Below are positions 44,016-52,334 of a stretch of DNA of 64,000 bases, in pieces. Every line of letters starts with the position of its first letter. The first letter of the stretch is position 1. A program made the translations under genes and the position numbers. The DNA comes from Parvularcula sp039822105 (GTDB lineage Bacteria > Pseudomonadota > Alphaproteobacteria > Caulobacterales > Parvularculaceae): contig JBCBMW010000001.1 in NCBI GenBank assembly GCA_039822105.1, positions 186,001 to 250,000 of the forward strand, read 5' to 3'. The notes under the pieces are model-generated. The model saw only the letters and a list, made by a program, of their open reading frames with translations. It had not been told where the DNA came from and did no database searches.

Positions 44016-47000
44016 ATGATGAGCTGTCGTTTGAGGTTGGGGCTCACTGCCCTGGCCGCATCCTTAAGTGTTGGCACGGCGTCATGTGCGCAGGAGGGCG
44101 GCGACCGAGCGCGCCCTGGAGCCTCCGACGCGGATAATGTCTACGCCGCTTTGCCGATGCGGATGATTGGACCTGCGCACTCGTCGGGGCGGATCGCTGA
44201 TTTTGCCTTTGACCCAAACCGGAAAGGCCGGTTCTTTGTCGCGACGGCCTCTGGTGGTGTGTGGCGTACGGAGAATGCAGGCACAACCTGGACCCCAGTC
44301 TTTGAAAATGAAGGCTCCTACGCGACGGGCGATATCGAGATGAGCCCGTCGAACGCCAACGAGATCTGGGTGGGTACGGGCGAGAACAACAACCAGCGCT
44401 CGGTCGGCGCGGGCGACGGCGTTTACAAATCCGTCAACGGCGGTGATAGCTGGACCCGCGTGGGACTCGAAAACTCAGGCCACATCGGTCAGATACGCTT
44501 TCATCCAACAGATCCGAAGACGGTTTATGTCGCGGCGATTGGCCCCCTTTGGTCCGAGGGCGGAGATCGCGGCTTTTACAAGACCAGCGATGGCGGCGAG
44601 ACGTGGGAGAAGCTGCTGGACGTTGATCCATTCACCGGCGCGAATGAGTTCGTCATCCATCCTGAGAATCCGGATCTCATGATCGTCTCGACCTATGAGC
44701 GCTACCGGCGGACCTGGTCGGTGATCAATGGTGGCCCTGGTTCTGCGGTCTATCGCACGACCGATGGCGGCGAGACTTGGGACGAGATCGGCCATGGTTT
44801 GCCCACCGATGTCGACATGGGCCGCATCGCCTTTGGTTGGTCTGCGCAGCACCCTGATGTGGTTTACGCATCTGTGGTGGGTCAGGACGAAGTTGGCGGG
44901 ATCTATCACTCTGATGATTTCGGTGCGACCTGGGAGAAGCGATCTGATCGCGGTACGAACGATAGCGCGTATTACGGAGAGCTGACGGTCGATCCCAATG
45001 ATGCTGACCATGCGATCTTGATCGACACCTTCTCGTGGGAGACCTTTGACGGCGGTACTACCTGGGCGCAGATGCGCTACGACAACCGCCATGTGGATGA
45101 CCACGCGTTCTGGTTCGATCCCGACGACAGCCAGCACATGTATATCGGCAGCGATGGCGGGATTTACGAAACCTGGGACGGTGGCGACACGGTCCGCCGT
45201 ATGCTGAATCTGCCCATCACGCAGTTCTATCGCGTGGAGGTCGACAACGCTGCGCCGTTCTACAATGTCTGCGCGGGCACCCAGGATAACAACACCCTTT
45301 GCGGTCCATCCCGGACCAATCTTGTCCATGGTATCGTCAACTTTGATTGGGAGATTGTTCTGGGCGGTGATGGTTTTGAACCTCAGATCGATCCTGATGA
45401 TCCCAACATCATTTATGCGCAATATCAGTATGCTGGCCTTGTGCGCTATGACCGCCGGACGACGGAGCGCGTCTCGATCACGCCCCAACCGGAGAGCGGT
45501 GAGACTGCGTTCAACTGGAATTGGAATGCGCCGCTTCTGATTTCCCCTCACAACTCAAAGCGGCTCTACTTTGGCGCGGAGAAGATCTTCCGTTCTGATG
45601 ATCGCGGCGACAGCTGGACGGCCATCAGCGGTGACTTGAGCCGCGGCGTCGATCGCAACTTGCTCGAGGTTGGTGATCGTGTCTGGTCGGTCGATGCGGT
45701 TCGTAAGAACTATTGGACGTCTTTCTACGGATCGACGATTGCCTTTGATGAAAGCCCGCTGCAGGCGGACCTTCTCTATGTGGGTACGGATGATGGCATG
45801 ATCCATGTCACAGAAAACGGCGGCGAAGACTGGAGGTCGCTCTCACGCATCAATGGTGTGCCGGAGATGACGTATGTCGAGAAGATCATCGCGTCCGTCC
45901 ATGACGCTGATCGCGCTTACGCCGTCTTTGACAATCATAAGCGCGGCGACTTCGCCCCTTATGTGATGAAGACGGAGGATCGTGGTCGTACCTGGAGCCC
46001 GATTGATGGTAACCTACCAGAGAACGGAACGGTTCACACCATCGCCGAAGACCATGTTGACCCCGATCTTCTCTTTGTGGGCACGGAGTACGGCGTCTTC
46101 TATACCCAGGACGCCGGCGGTTCTTGGCATGAGCTCACGGAGCTGCCGACCATCTCTGTACGGGATATTGAGATCCAGCGGCGAGAGAGCGACCTCGTCA
46201 TCGCCACCTTTGGCCGAAGCATCTATGTGCTTGATGACTATGCGCCGCTCCGGACCAAGATGGATGAGCTGACCCAGACCGAGGCGACATCGTTTCCGGT
46301 GCGCGATCCCTATCTCTATGTCGAGGGTGACCGCTGGGGCGGCTACAGCGCCGACGGCAAGGGTGACTTGGGCGATGCGTTTTTCAATGCTCCGAACCCG
46401 CCTTTTGGTGCTGTGATCTCTTATCACTTGCAAGATGGCTATGAGACCAAGCGCGATGCGCGGCGTGAGGCGGAGCGTGCGACCGAGGCCGATGGCGGCG
46501 ATACGCCTTACCCGGCTTGGGATGATCTGCGTGCCGAGGACCGGGAGATTGCCCCCACCGTCGTGGCCACCATCCGGGACGAGGCTGGCGCCGTCATCCG
46601 CCGTATCACTGGCCCCATCGAACCTGGCTTCCACCAAATCTTTTGGGATCTTCAGCATGCCCCCTTCGAACCCATCGCGGATGATGAGTACAACCACTGG
46701 GCCGTCACGGATGGTGGCCCGTTGGTCGCGCCAGGCGTCTATTCCGTCCAGCTTTCGAAGGTTGTTGATCGCGAAGAAACGGAGATCGGTGCGGCCCAGA
46801 CGTTCACCGTGAAACCTCTTGGTCTTTCACCGGAGGAAGCAACGGGTGCGGATCGCGAGGAGCTCGCGGCGTTTCAGGCGGCAACGGCAGAGCTAGCGCG
46901 GGTTGTTTCTGGTGCTGATGAAAAGCTCACCGAGCTCAAGATGCGTGTTGCGAGCTTACGGCAAGCCCTCTTCCTGGCACCCGCCGCGACGGAAGAAGAC

Positions 47001-47321
47001 CGGGCTGCCCTCAATGCCCTTGACGACCGTCTCTATGCGATCGATCTTCAGCTGAATGGTGACACCACGATCTCAAGCCGATTTGAGCGGACGCCATGGT
47101 CCCTTGATGCCCGCATATCGTCGATCATCGATGGCCATTGGCATGCGCTCTCCCCGGTGACCGGTGTGCATAGGGATGCGTTTGCCATTGCAGAAGCCGA
47201 GGCGGCGACTGTCCTTAGCGAGCTCACCCGTGTGGACGAGGACATGACGGTGTTTGAGGACAGTCTGGAAGCCAAGGGTGTTCCGTGGACGTCGGGCCGG
47301 GTTCCGGCGCTTCGACAGTAG
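44016..47321 (+). CDS. Large exported Asp-box (BNR/VPS10-like) beta-propeller protein
   Basis: 1101 residues from ATG 44016, with GAGAAAAGG upstream; GTG, TTG and ATG alternatives lie within 9 bases. A signal peptide ends near residue 26. About eleven Asp-box-like motifs of the S-x-D-G-G-x-T-W kind are spaced through the first 750 residues (SVNGGDSW, TSDGGETW, TTDGGETW and others), suggesting one or two beta-propellers. The C-terminus is helical. Similar proteins are called glycosyl hydrolase or sortilin-like, but catalysis is unproven. Confidence 0.85.
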   Translation: MMSCRLRLGLTALAASLSVGTASCAQEGGDRARPGASDADNVYAALPMRMIGPAHSSGRIADFAFDPNRKGRFFVATASGGVWRTENAGTTWTPVFENEGSYATGDIEMSPSNANEIWVGTGENNNQRSVGAGDGVYKSVNGGDSWTRVGLENSGHIGQIRFHPTDPKTVYVAAIGPLWSEGGDRGFYKTSDGGETWEKLLDVDPFTGANEFVIHPENPDLMIVSTYERYRRTWSVINGGPGSAVYRTTDGGETWDEIGHGLPTDVDMGRIAFGWSAQHPDVVYASVVGQDEVGGIYHSDDFGATWEKRSDRGTNDSAYYGELTVDPNDADHAILIDTFSWETFDGGTTWAQMRYDNRHVDDHAFWFDPDDSQHMYIGSDGGIYETWDGGDTVRRMLNLPITQFYRVEVDNAAPFYNVCAGTQDNNTLCGPSRTNLVHGIVNFDWEIVLGGDGFEPQIDPDDPNIIYAQYQYAGLVRYDRRTTERVSITPQPESGETAFNWNWNAPLLISPHNSKRLYFGAEKIFRSDDRGDSWTAISGDLSRGVDRNLLEVGDRVWSVDAVRKNYWTSFYGSTIAFDESPLQADLLYVGTDDGMIHVTENGGEDWRSLSRINGVPEMTYVEKIIASVHDADRAYAVFDNHKRGDFAPYVMKTEDRGRTWSPIDGNLPENGTVHTIAEDHVDPDLLFVGTEYGVFYTQDAGGSWHELTELPTISVRDIEIQRRESDLVIATFGRSIYVLDDYAPLRTKMDELTQTEATSFPVRDPYLYVEGDRWGGYSADGKGDLGDAFFNAPNPPFGAVISYHLQDGYETKRDARREAERATEADGGDTPYPAWDDLRAEDREIAPTVVATIRDEAGAVIRRITGPIEPGFHQIFWDLQHAPFEPIADDEYNHWAVTDGGPLVAPGVYSVQLSKVVDREETEIGAAQTFTVKPLGLSPEEATGADREELAAFQAATAELARVVSGADEKLTELKMRVASLRQALFLAPAATEEDRAALNALDDRLYAIDLQLNGDTTISSRFERTPWSLDARISSIIDGHWHALSPVTGVHRDAFAIAEAEAATVLSELTRVDEDMTVFEDSLEAKGVPWTSGRVPALRQ

Positions 47322-47344
47322 AGCCGCGGGAAGGCGGCGCGGCC

Positions 47345-48376
47345 TCACTTTGCGCCGGGCCAGGTGTCGCTCAAACGGTACCCGCCTGGCCAGGGGTCCT
47401 CTGGATCAAGGGTGTGTTGATGAACGCCGGTGATCCATGCCCGGCCAGAGATTTCGGGTCTGATGGCCGGCTTGTCGCCCACAGAGGTTTCGCCGAGTAT
47501 ACGGCCGACAAACTCCGACCCGATGATCGATCGGGCACGGAATGTCTCACCGACCTTCATCTTGCCGCGCGCGTGCAAGATGGCCATGCGCGCTGAGACG
47601 GCTGTGCCGGTGGGCGAGCGATCCACTTTGCCTGGCCGGATGGCCACCGCCGACCGCGCGGACAGCTCGCCGCCCTTCCGCGTCATCTCTCCGGCAAAGA
47701 GGCAGAACGAGATGTGCTTCCAATCCGTTTGCTCCGGGTGGTGAAAGCCCAGCTGTTCTGTCGCTGCGTCGGAGATCTTGACGCCGAGTGCTGCGATGTC
47801 TTGGGCTTCGTGCGGCGCGATCTCAAACCCGAGCGCTTTGGGATCGACGACAACGAAACTGTCGCCGCCATAGGCTGTGTCGACGGTCAAGGGCCCCAAA
47901 CCCTCGATCTCCAACGTTGCGTCGAGCTGGGCCGCGAAGGACGGCAGGTTTTCAACCGAAATCCGCCGTGCTTTGCCGTCCTGGCATTCTGCACGCACAC
48001 GGACCAAGCCGCCCGGTGCCTCCAGCGTCATATGCGTCTCGGGCTCAACCATCGGGACGATCCCTGTCTCCAAGAGAACAGTCGACACACAGATCGAGTT
48101 CGACCCCGACATCGGCGGCGTGTCCTCCGGCTCCATGATGATCCAGCCCATCGCCGCGTCCTCATGTTTGGGCGGCACTAGCAGGTTCACATGGCGAAAG
48201 ACGCCGCCTCGCGGCTCGTTGAGGACAAAGTTCCGAAGCTCCTGGTCCTGCGCAATGAAACGGCGTTGATCCCAAAGCGTCTCGCCCGGCGGCGGCGCAA
48301 CCCCGCCAACGATGACGTCACCGACCTCGCCCTCGGCGTGACAAGAGACAACATGGATGAGCTTTGAACTGCGCAC
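47345..48376 (-). CDS. Proline racemase family protein (hydroxyproline type)
   Basis: 343 residues. The family fold is shown by VVSCHAEGEVGDVIVGGV, MSGSNSICVSTVLLETG, GGDSFVVVD and KVDRSPTGTAVSARMA. Both positions of the usual catalytic Cys pair are changed: Ser at the first (MSGSNS) and Thr at the second (DRSPTGT). Family enzymes racemise proline, epimerise 4-hydroxyproline, or dehydrate trans-3-hydroxyproline when the first Cys is Ser or Thr. A divergent OCD-family gene fits hydroxyproline catabolism. Confidence 0.85.
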   Translation of the reverse strand: MRSSKLIHVVSCHAEGEVGDVIVGGVAPPPGETLWDQRRFIAQDQELRNFVLNEPRGGVFRHVNLLVPPKHEDAAMGWIIMEPEDTPPMSGSNSICVSTVLLETGIVPMVEPETHMTLEAPGGLVRVRAECQDGKARRISVENLPSFAAQLDATLEIEGLGPLTVDTAYGGDSFVVVDPKALGFEIAPHEAQDIAALGVKISDAATEQLGFHHPEQTDWKHISFCLFAGEMTRKGGELSARSAVAIRPGKVDRSPTGTAVSARMAILHARGKMKVGETFRARSIIGSEFVGRILGETSVGDKPAIRPEISGRAWITGVHQHTLDPEDPWPGGYRLSDTWPGAK

Positions 48377-48446
48377 GATGACAAGCCTGTTTCTCTCTGC
48401 TGTTTCGGGATAATCAGTCTAGCGAAGTTACTGGCGGACCGCTCCC

Positions 48447-49388
48447 ATGCCGATGATCCCTTACATGACAGCTGCCGATGTGGATGGGAAGCTCACCTGG
48501 CGCATGGTCGTGGATGCCCTCGCGGAAGGACACCGGGGCCCCAAGGCAGAAACGCGCGATTGCCTGATTGATCGCGGCGGTGATGCCCTTCTCAGTCGCG
48601 CAGGGTGGGTCGAACGTGTGGGGATCGGCGTCAAGACGGTCACCGTTTTCAAAAGCAATGCAGAACGCAAACTGCCGACGGTGCAGGGCGCGATGCTGTT
48701 GTTCGAAGACGGCACTGGCGCTCCCGAAGCGATCATCGATAGCGATCTTGTGACCAAGTGGAAGACCGCTGCAGACAGTGTTCTGGGTGCGTCACTGCTT
48801 GCGAGGCCCGACAGCGAACGGCTTTTGATATTGGGCGCCGGGGAAGTCGCCAGGAACCTGGTTGACGCATATCAAGCATTGTTCCCTAAGCTGAAGACCA
48901 TCGAGATCTGGAATCGCACACCAGAAAAAGCGTCGGCTCTTGCGTCACTCCTGAAGAGCTCGGGGCCAGCAGAGATCGTCAGTGTGAGTGAGTTGCCGGC
49001 TGCGGTGGGCCGTGCCGATATCATTGCTGCGGCGACGATGTCGACGGAGCCGCTCATTGCCGGTGCTGATGTGCAACCCGGGACGCATGTGGACCTCATC
49101 GGTGCCTACAAGCCCGATATGCGTGAGGCTGACGATGACCTTATGGGGCGCGGGGATCTATTTGTCGATTGCCGCGAGACCACGCTCGACCATATCGGTG
49201 AACTGATGATACCTTTAGCCTCGGGGGTGATCCGGCGAGAAGACGTGCGCGGCGACCTCTACGACCTCATCGCTGGCGGCGCGGGTCGTACCAGTGACAA
49301 CGCTGTGACGGTCTTCAAGAATGGTGGGGGCGCGCATCTTGATGTCATGGCGGCGCGGGCCATTTTGGACGCAGCGTCGAAGCGTTAG
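48447..49388 (+). CDS. Ornithine cyclodeaminase/mu-crystallin family protein
   Basis: 313 residues. Rossmann loop LLILGAGEVARNLVDAYQ and the family blocks GIGVKTVTVFKSN, DSDLVTKWKTAADSVLGASLLARP and HVDLIGAYKPDMREAD identify the family. Members include ornithine cyclodeaminase and delta1-pyrroline-2-carboxylate reductase. The divergent racemase-family gene argues for the reductase role, making proline from the dehydration product of hydroxyproline. Confidence 0.85.
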   Translation: MPMIPYMTAADVDGKLTWRMVVDALAEGHRGPKAETRDCLIDRGGDALLSRAGWVERVGIGVKTVTVFKSNAERKLPTVQGAMLLFEDGTGAPEAIIDSDLVTKWKTAADSVLGASLLARPDSERLLILGAGEVARNLVDAYQALFPKLKTIEIWNRTPEKASALASLLKSSGPAEIVSVSELPAAVGRADIIAAATMSTEPLIAGADVQPGTHVDLIGAYKPDMREADDDLMGRGDLFVDCRETTLDHIGELMIPLASGVIRREDVRGDLYDLIAGGAGRTSDNAVTVFKNGGGAHLDVMAARAILDAASKR

Positions 49389-49410
49389 CTGTCTTTGGTC
49401 GCGCCGTTGC

Positions 49411-50550
49411 TCACCGCTCAGTTTCTCTGTCCAAATACTGATTAACAGTCGTGTTGAAGGTCGCCAGCGCCCCTTCAAACCTGCCAAAGAGCATCGTGTC
49501 ATTTGCGCCTGACGAGGCTGTGGCTTGCATGCTTTCTCCGATCACGAAATCCTCATCCAACGTCCGTGTGGTGATCGTATGGTTGCGCTGCCAGTGTTCG
49601 GCGTCATCGGTAGGGGGTGCCAGGGTCGTCATTCGGAGCTCTGTGGTGCCGGGACCTTGGGGGTTCGATCGAATCCACACGACGTGGTCCTGCTGCACGA
49701 GAAGCTGCGTGCTGGGAAAGAGCGTATAGAGAATGTTGGCATGATCACGCAGGCGCCAGCTGTCGCGGGTGTCGTGATCGAGGTCGGCCAGGCTCACCCG
49801 CGGAAGAACGGCCCGCATATGGGGGCCGTAGGGGCGATAGCTTGAGAGGTTATCCTCGAAGTAGGGGCCGATGGTGGAGCGGTGAGCGACCTTGAAATGG
49901 TAGGCTTCGATCCCTCCTTCCACGAGGATCTTCCAGTTGGCCGATCGTGTCTCAGTGGTGTCCGCCACCACGGACAGATCCGCCATGCCCAGCGCTGTCA
50001 GTTCCTCCGCAAGCGGTGCAAAGAGCGTATCGATATCGATCGCACTCTCCGGCGTCGGCATCACCCACACCAGCCCAAAGCGCTCCGCGCATTCGAGTTC
50101 GACAAGACCGAGCTCTGATTTGTCTTGATCTGGAAACCCAGAGTCGAAATGTGGTGCGGCCAGAAGCTCACCGGTGTTGGCGTATGTCCATGCGTGATAA
50201 GGGCATGAGAAGCGCCGCTTACACCCTTTTTCGTCGTCGACCAGCCGTGTGCCCCGGTGGCGGCAAGCGTTGATGAAGGCGCGTGTCTCACCGCTCGCTG
50301 TCCGCGTTAAGAGAATGGGGACACCTGCCGCCTCGCAGCGTATGAAGTCGCCGGGATTTTTCAGTTCACTGATATGGGCCACCGCATGGGGCAGGGTCTT
50401 GAAGATGGCGCTCCGCTCTCGGTCAAAGCGCTCTTGGCTCGTATAGTGGCTGACTGGGTTTTGCGCCGTGTTCTGGTCGAGGAAGGGCGAGGTCTGGGCC
50501 TTCAGTCCCAGGAGCTCATCGATCAGTTCCAGCTCTGTTGCGCGTTCCAT
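49411..50550 (-). CDS. Rieske aromatic ring-hydroxylating oxygenase, alpha subunit
   Basis: 379 residues. The Rieske cluster is C-x-H-x17-C-x2-H (ACRHRGTR ... FSCPYHAW). The catalytic iron site is NWKILVEGGIEAYHFKVAH plus a C-terminal Asp. It inserts O2 into an aromatic ring or a quaternary amine and needs a separate reductase, not in the window. A TetR gene divides from it across a perfect palindrome, so it is likely repressed until the inducer is present. Confidence 0.92.
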   Translation of the reverse strand: MERATELELIDELLGLKAQTSPFLDQNTAQNPVSHYTSQERFDRERSAIFKTLPHAVAHISELKNPGDFIRCEAAGVPILLTRTASGETRAFINACRHRGTRLVDDEKGCKRRFSCPYHAWTYANTGELLAAPHFDSGFPDQDKSELGLVELECAERFGLVWVMPTPESAIDIDTLFAPLAEELTALGMADLSVVADTTETRSANWKILVEGGIEAYHFKVAHRSTIGPYFEDNLSSYRPYGPHMRAVLPRVSLADLDHDTRDSWRLRDHANILYTLFPSTQLLVQQDHVVWIRSNPQGPGTTELRMTTLAPPTDDAEHWQRNHTITTRTLDEDFVIGESMQATASSGANDTMLFGRFEGALATFNTTVNQYLDRETER

Positions 50551-50562
50551 AGGTCACTTCTC

Positions 50563-50605
50563 CACCTACCGACCGGTAAGTCATGGACTTACCGGTCGGT
50601 AGGTG
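50563..50605. promoter_or_regulatory. Perfect 43-bp palindrome, TetR operator
   Basis: Two 20-base arms pair perfectly around the spacer ATG (50583-50585): CACCTACCGACCGGTAAGTC at 50563-50582 and its exact complement at 50586-50605. Each arm holds a near-palindromic TACCGACCGGTA core, so there may be two TetR-dimer sites. It lies 12 bp from the Rieske start and 32 bp from the TetR start. Confidence 0.85.
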
Positions 50606-50637
50606 TCAAGACTGGATAGCAAAGAAGGTCAGCCGGC

Positions 50638-51240
50638 ATGTCTCAAACCACCCGCGATCAGATGCTTGATGCAGCGAAGGTGCTGTTTTCTGAGCGGGGT
50701 TTTTACGGCGTCAGCATTGCGAATGTCGCGGGCGAGGTGGGCCTCACGAAGCAGGCGCTGCTCCACCACTTCTCAACCAAGGAGAAGCTCTATGGCGAGG
50801 TTCTCGAGGAGATCTCCCAACACTTTGAGCTGATGAGGGCTGACGTCCTGGCGGCGGGGCGCGCGCCGGAAGATGAGCTGCAAACCTACCTTTTGGCGAT
50901 GGTCAGCCGGACGCCCGAGGACACCGTCCGTTCCCGTCTTTTGATGCGCGAGCTGCTGGACAACAAACGCCGGGCGAGTTCGGCCGGTGTCTGGTATCTC
51001 AAGGGCTTTCTTGAGGGTTTGGTGGAGATGGTGACGGCGCTACCGGCTTGGCGCGAAGCGACCGATGCGGAAGCGCTGGCTGCTGTTTATCAGCTCCTGG
51101 GCGCGATCAATTACTACGCCGTGTCCGAGCCGACCTTGCGCGGGATCTTCGGTGACCTTCGTTATGACGCTCTCGATGCGGTGTTCACGGAGCAGCTTGG
51201 TGGCCTCATTCAGAAGATGGTGGCGGGGCCATCTCAATAA
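50638..51240 (+). CDS. TetR family transcriptional repressor
   Basis: 200 residues. The N-terminal helix-turn-helix is AKVLFSERGFYGVSIANVAGEVGLTKQALLHHFSTKEKLYGEVL (about 10-53), followed by a helical ligand domain. It probably binds the divergent palindrome, represses itself and the Rieske oxygenase gene, and releases on an aromatic or acyl ligand. Its last 35 bases overlap the converging lipoprotein gene. Confidence 0.92.
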   Translation: MSQTTRDQMLDAAKVLFSERGFYGVSIANVAGEVGLTKQALLHHFSTKEKLYGEVLEEISQHFELMRADVLAAGRAPEDELQTYLLAMVSRTPEDTVRSRLLMRELLDNKRRASSAGVWYLKGFLEGLVEMVTALPAWREATDAEALAAVYQLLGAINYYAVSEPTLRGIFGDLRYDALDAVFTEQLGGLIQKMVAGPSQ

Positions 51241-52168
51241 GCGTATCGCGCGCCAGTGTCCGATATCGGGGGTCGCGCATGGCCCGGTTGCACCAGAACT
51301 CCGCCTTGCCTTCATCTTGTTCAGTATCCCGCCCAAACGCGTAGATCTGACAGAGTTCCCACTGCGCGCGGGGATTACCCGGTGTTGCGGCGCCCTGACC
51401 AAAGCATTGCACTGACGCGGGCGTGTCGCCCACTTGCGCCTGGTAAAAACAGTTCCGCGGCGCCGGCGTGTTGGAGGCTGCTGCCCTTAACAGTCGGATA
51501 GAGCGCTTAGGATCCTTTTCGACCCCGCGGCCCGTCTGATGCCGCAGGGCGAGGCGGGTTTGCGCCTCTTTGTTTTTGTCGCGCGCCAGTGCCTGATCAA
51601 CGGCGAGGAAGTCTGCGTCAGTGAACGCAAGCGACGCCGACAAAAAGCTATCCTCCGTTTGCGGTGTGATCATGGGAAAGAGGTTGGAGAATGTGCCGGG
51701 CGAGAGGGGGCCGTCGATGAGTTCTTCCATAGGTGCCAGCAACACGCGGTCCATGACGCCGAGGGCCCTCAGCTGCTCAAGGATGTCTCCGTCGTCGTTG
51801 ATGGTATGCACCTCAGCCCAGCCTGTTCTGTAGGCCTCGAGCCATTCGCCGCGTTGCTCCGTGTTTGCCGACAGCCAAACCATCAACCCGAGTGCTCGCA
51901 GCTCTCCTCCGCTAGCGGAAGAAATAAGGTAAGACCTCTGGGCATCGTCGCTGAGCGGTGTTGCAAGAAGGCCCCGAAGCGACATCACCACCATATAAAA
52001 CTGAGCGGTCGCATCACCCGCCTCGGCCAAGGGGGCAAACTCAGCTTCGGCGGTCGGCCAAGCCTCTCCACGAAAGGCATACTCACCATCCGCTGTCGGA
52101 GCAGTGATCATGCAGCTCGCAAGAAGCCAGATGAGCCCTGCGAGCATGAGTGGCGTATGAGATCGCAT
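51206..52168 (-). CDS. Sel1-repeat-like lipoprotein
   Basis: 320 residues from ATG 52168. Lipobox LASC gives Cys19. Helical repeats of Sel1 kind are seen, e.g. FAPLAEAGDATAQFYMVVM, TRLALRHQTGRGVEKDPKRSIRLLRAAA and AQWELCQIYAFGRDTEQDEGKAEFWCNRA. Sel1 proteins are scaffolds for envelope complexes. It is divergent from the secretion ABC transporter and overlaps the TetR gene end by 35 bases. Confidence 0.78.
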   Translation of the reverse strand: MRSHTPLMLAGLIWLLASCMITAPTADGEYAFRGEAWPTAEAEFAPLAEAGDATAQFYMVVMSLRGLLATPLSDDAQRSYLISSASGGELRALGLMVWLSANTEQRGEWLEAYRTGWAEVHTINDDGDILEQLRALGVMDRVLLAPMEELIDGPLSPGTFSNLFPMITPQTEDSFLSASLAFTDADFLAVDQALARDKNKEAQTRLALRHQTGRGVEKDPKRSIRLLRAAASNTPAPRNCFYQAQVGDTPASVQCFGQGAATPGNPRAQWELCQIYAFGRDTEQDEGKAEFWCNRAMRDPRYRTLARDTLIEMAPPPSSE

Positions 52169-52334
52169 GATCTTTCTATCTCCACCATAGGCGCTGCGTG
52201 CTTGCAATAAGCGAGTTGGGTTCTAAGTTCACAACCAGGTGCAGTGGGTGAGGCGCCGTCGTGCAAGCGTCGGTAGATGCAGGGAAAATGCGTTCGTTGC
52301 GTGGGCCACGGTCGGCTGGGTTTGGGGCTCCGCA

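Noticed and set aside
44475..45551. 358-codon minus-strand open frame
   Set aside because: It lies entirely inside the Asp-box protein gene and encodes a repetitive Ile/Arg-rich shadow of those repeats.
47323..47343. GCCGCG/CGCGGC hairpin after the Asp-box gene
   Set aside because: Six-bp stem with a nine-base loop and no U-tract in a GC-rich gap; too weak to call.
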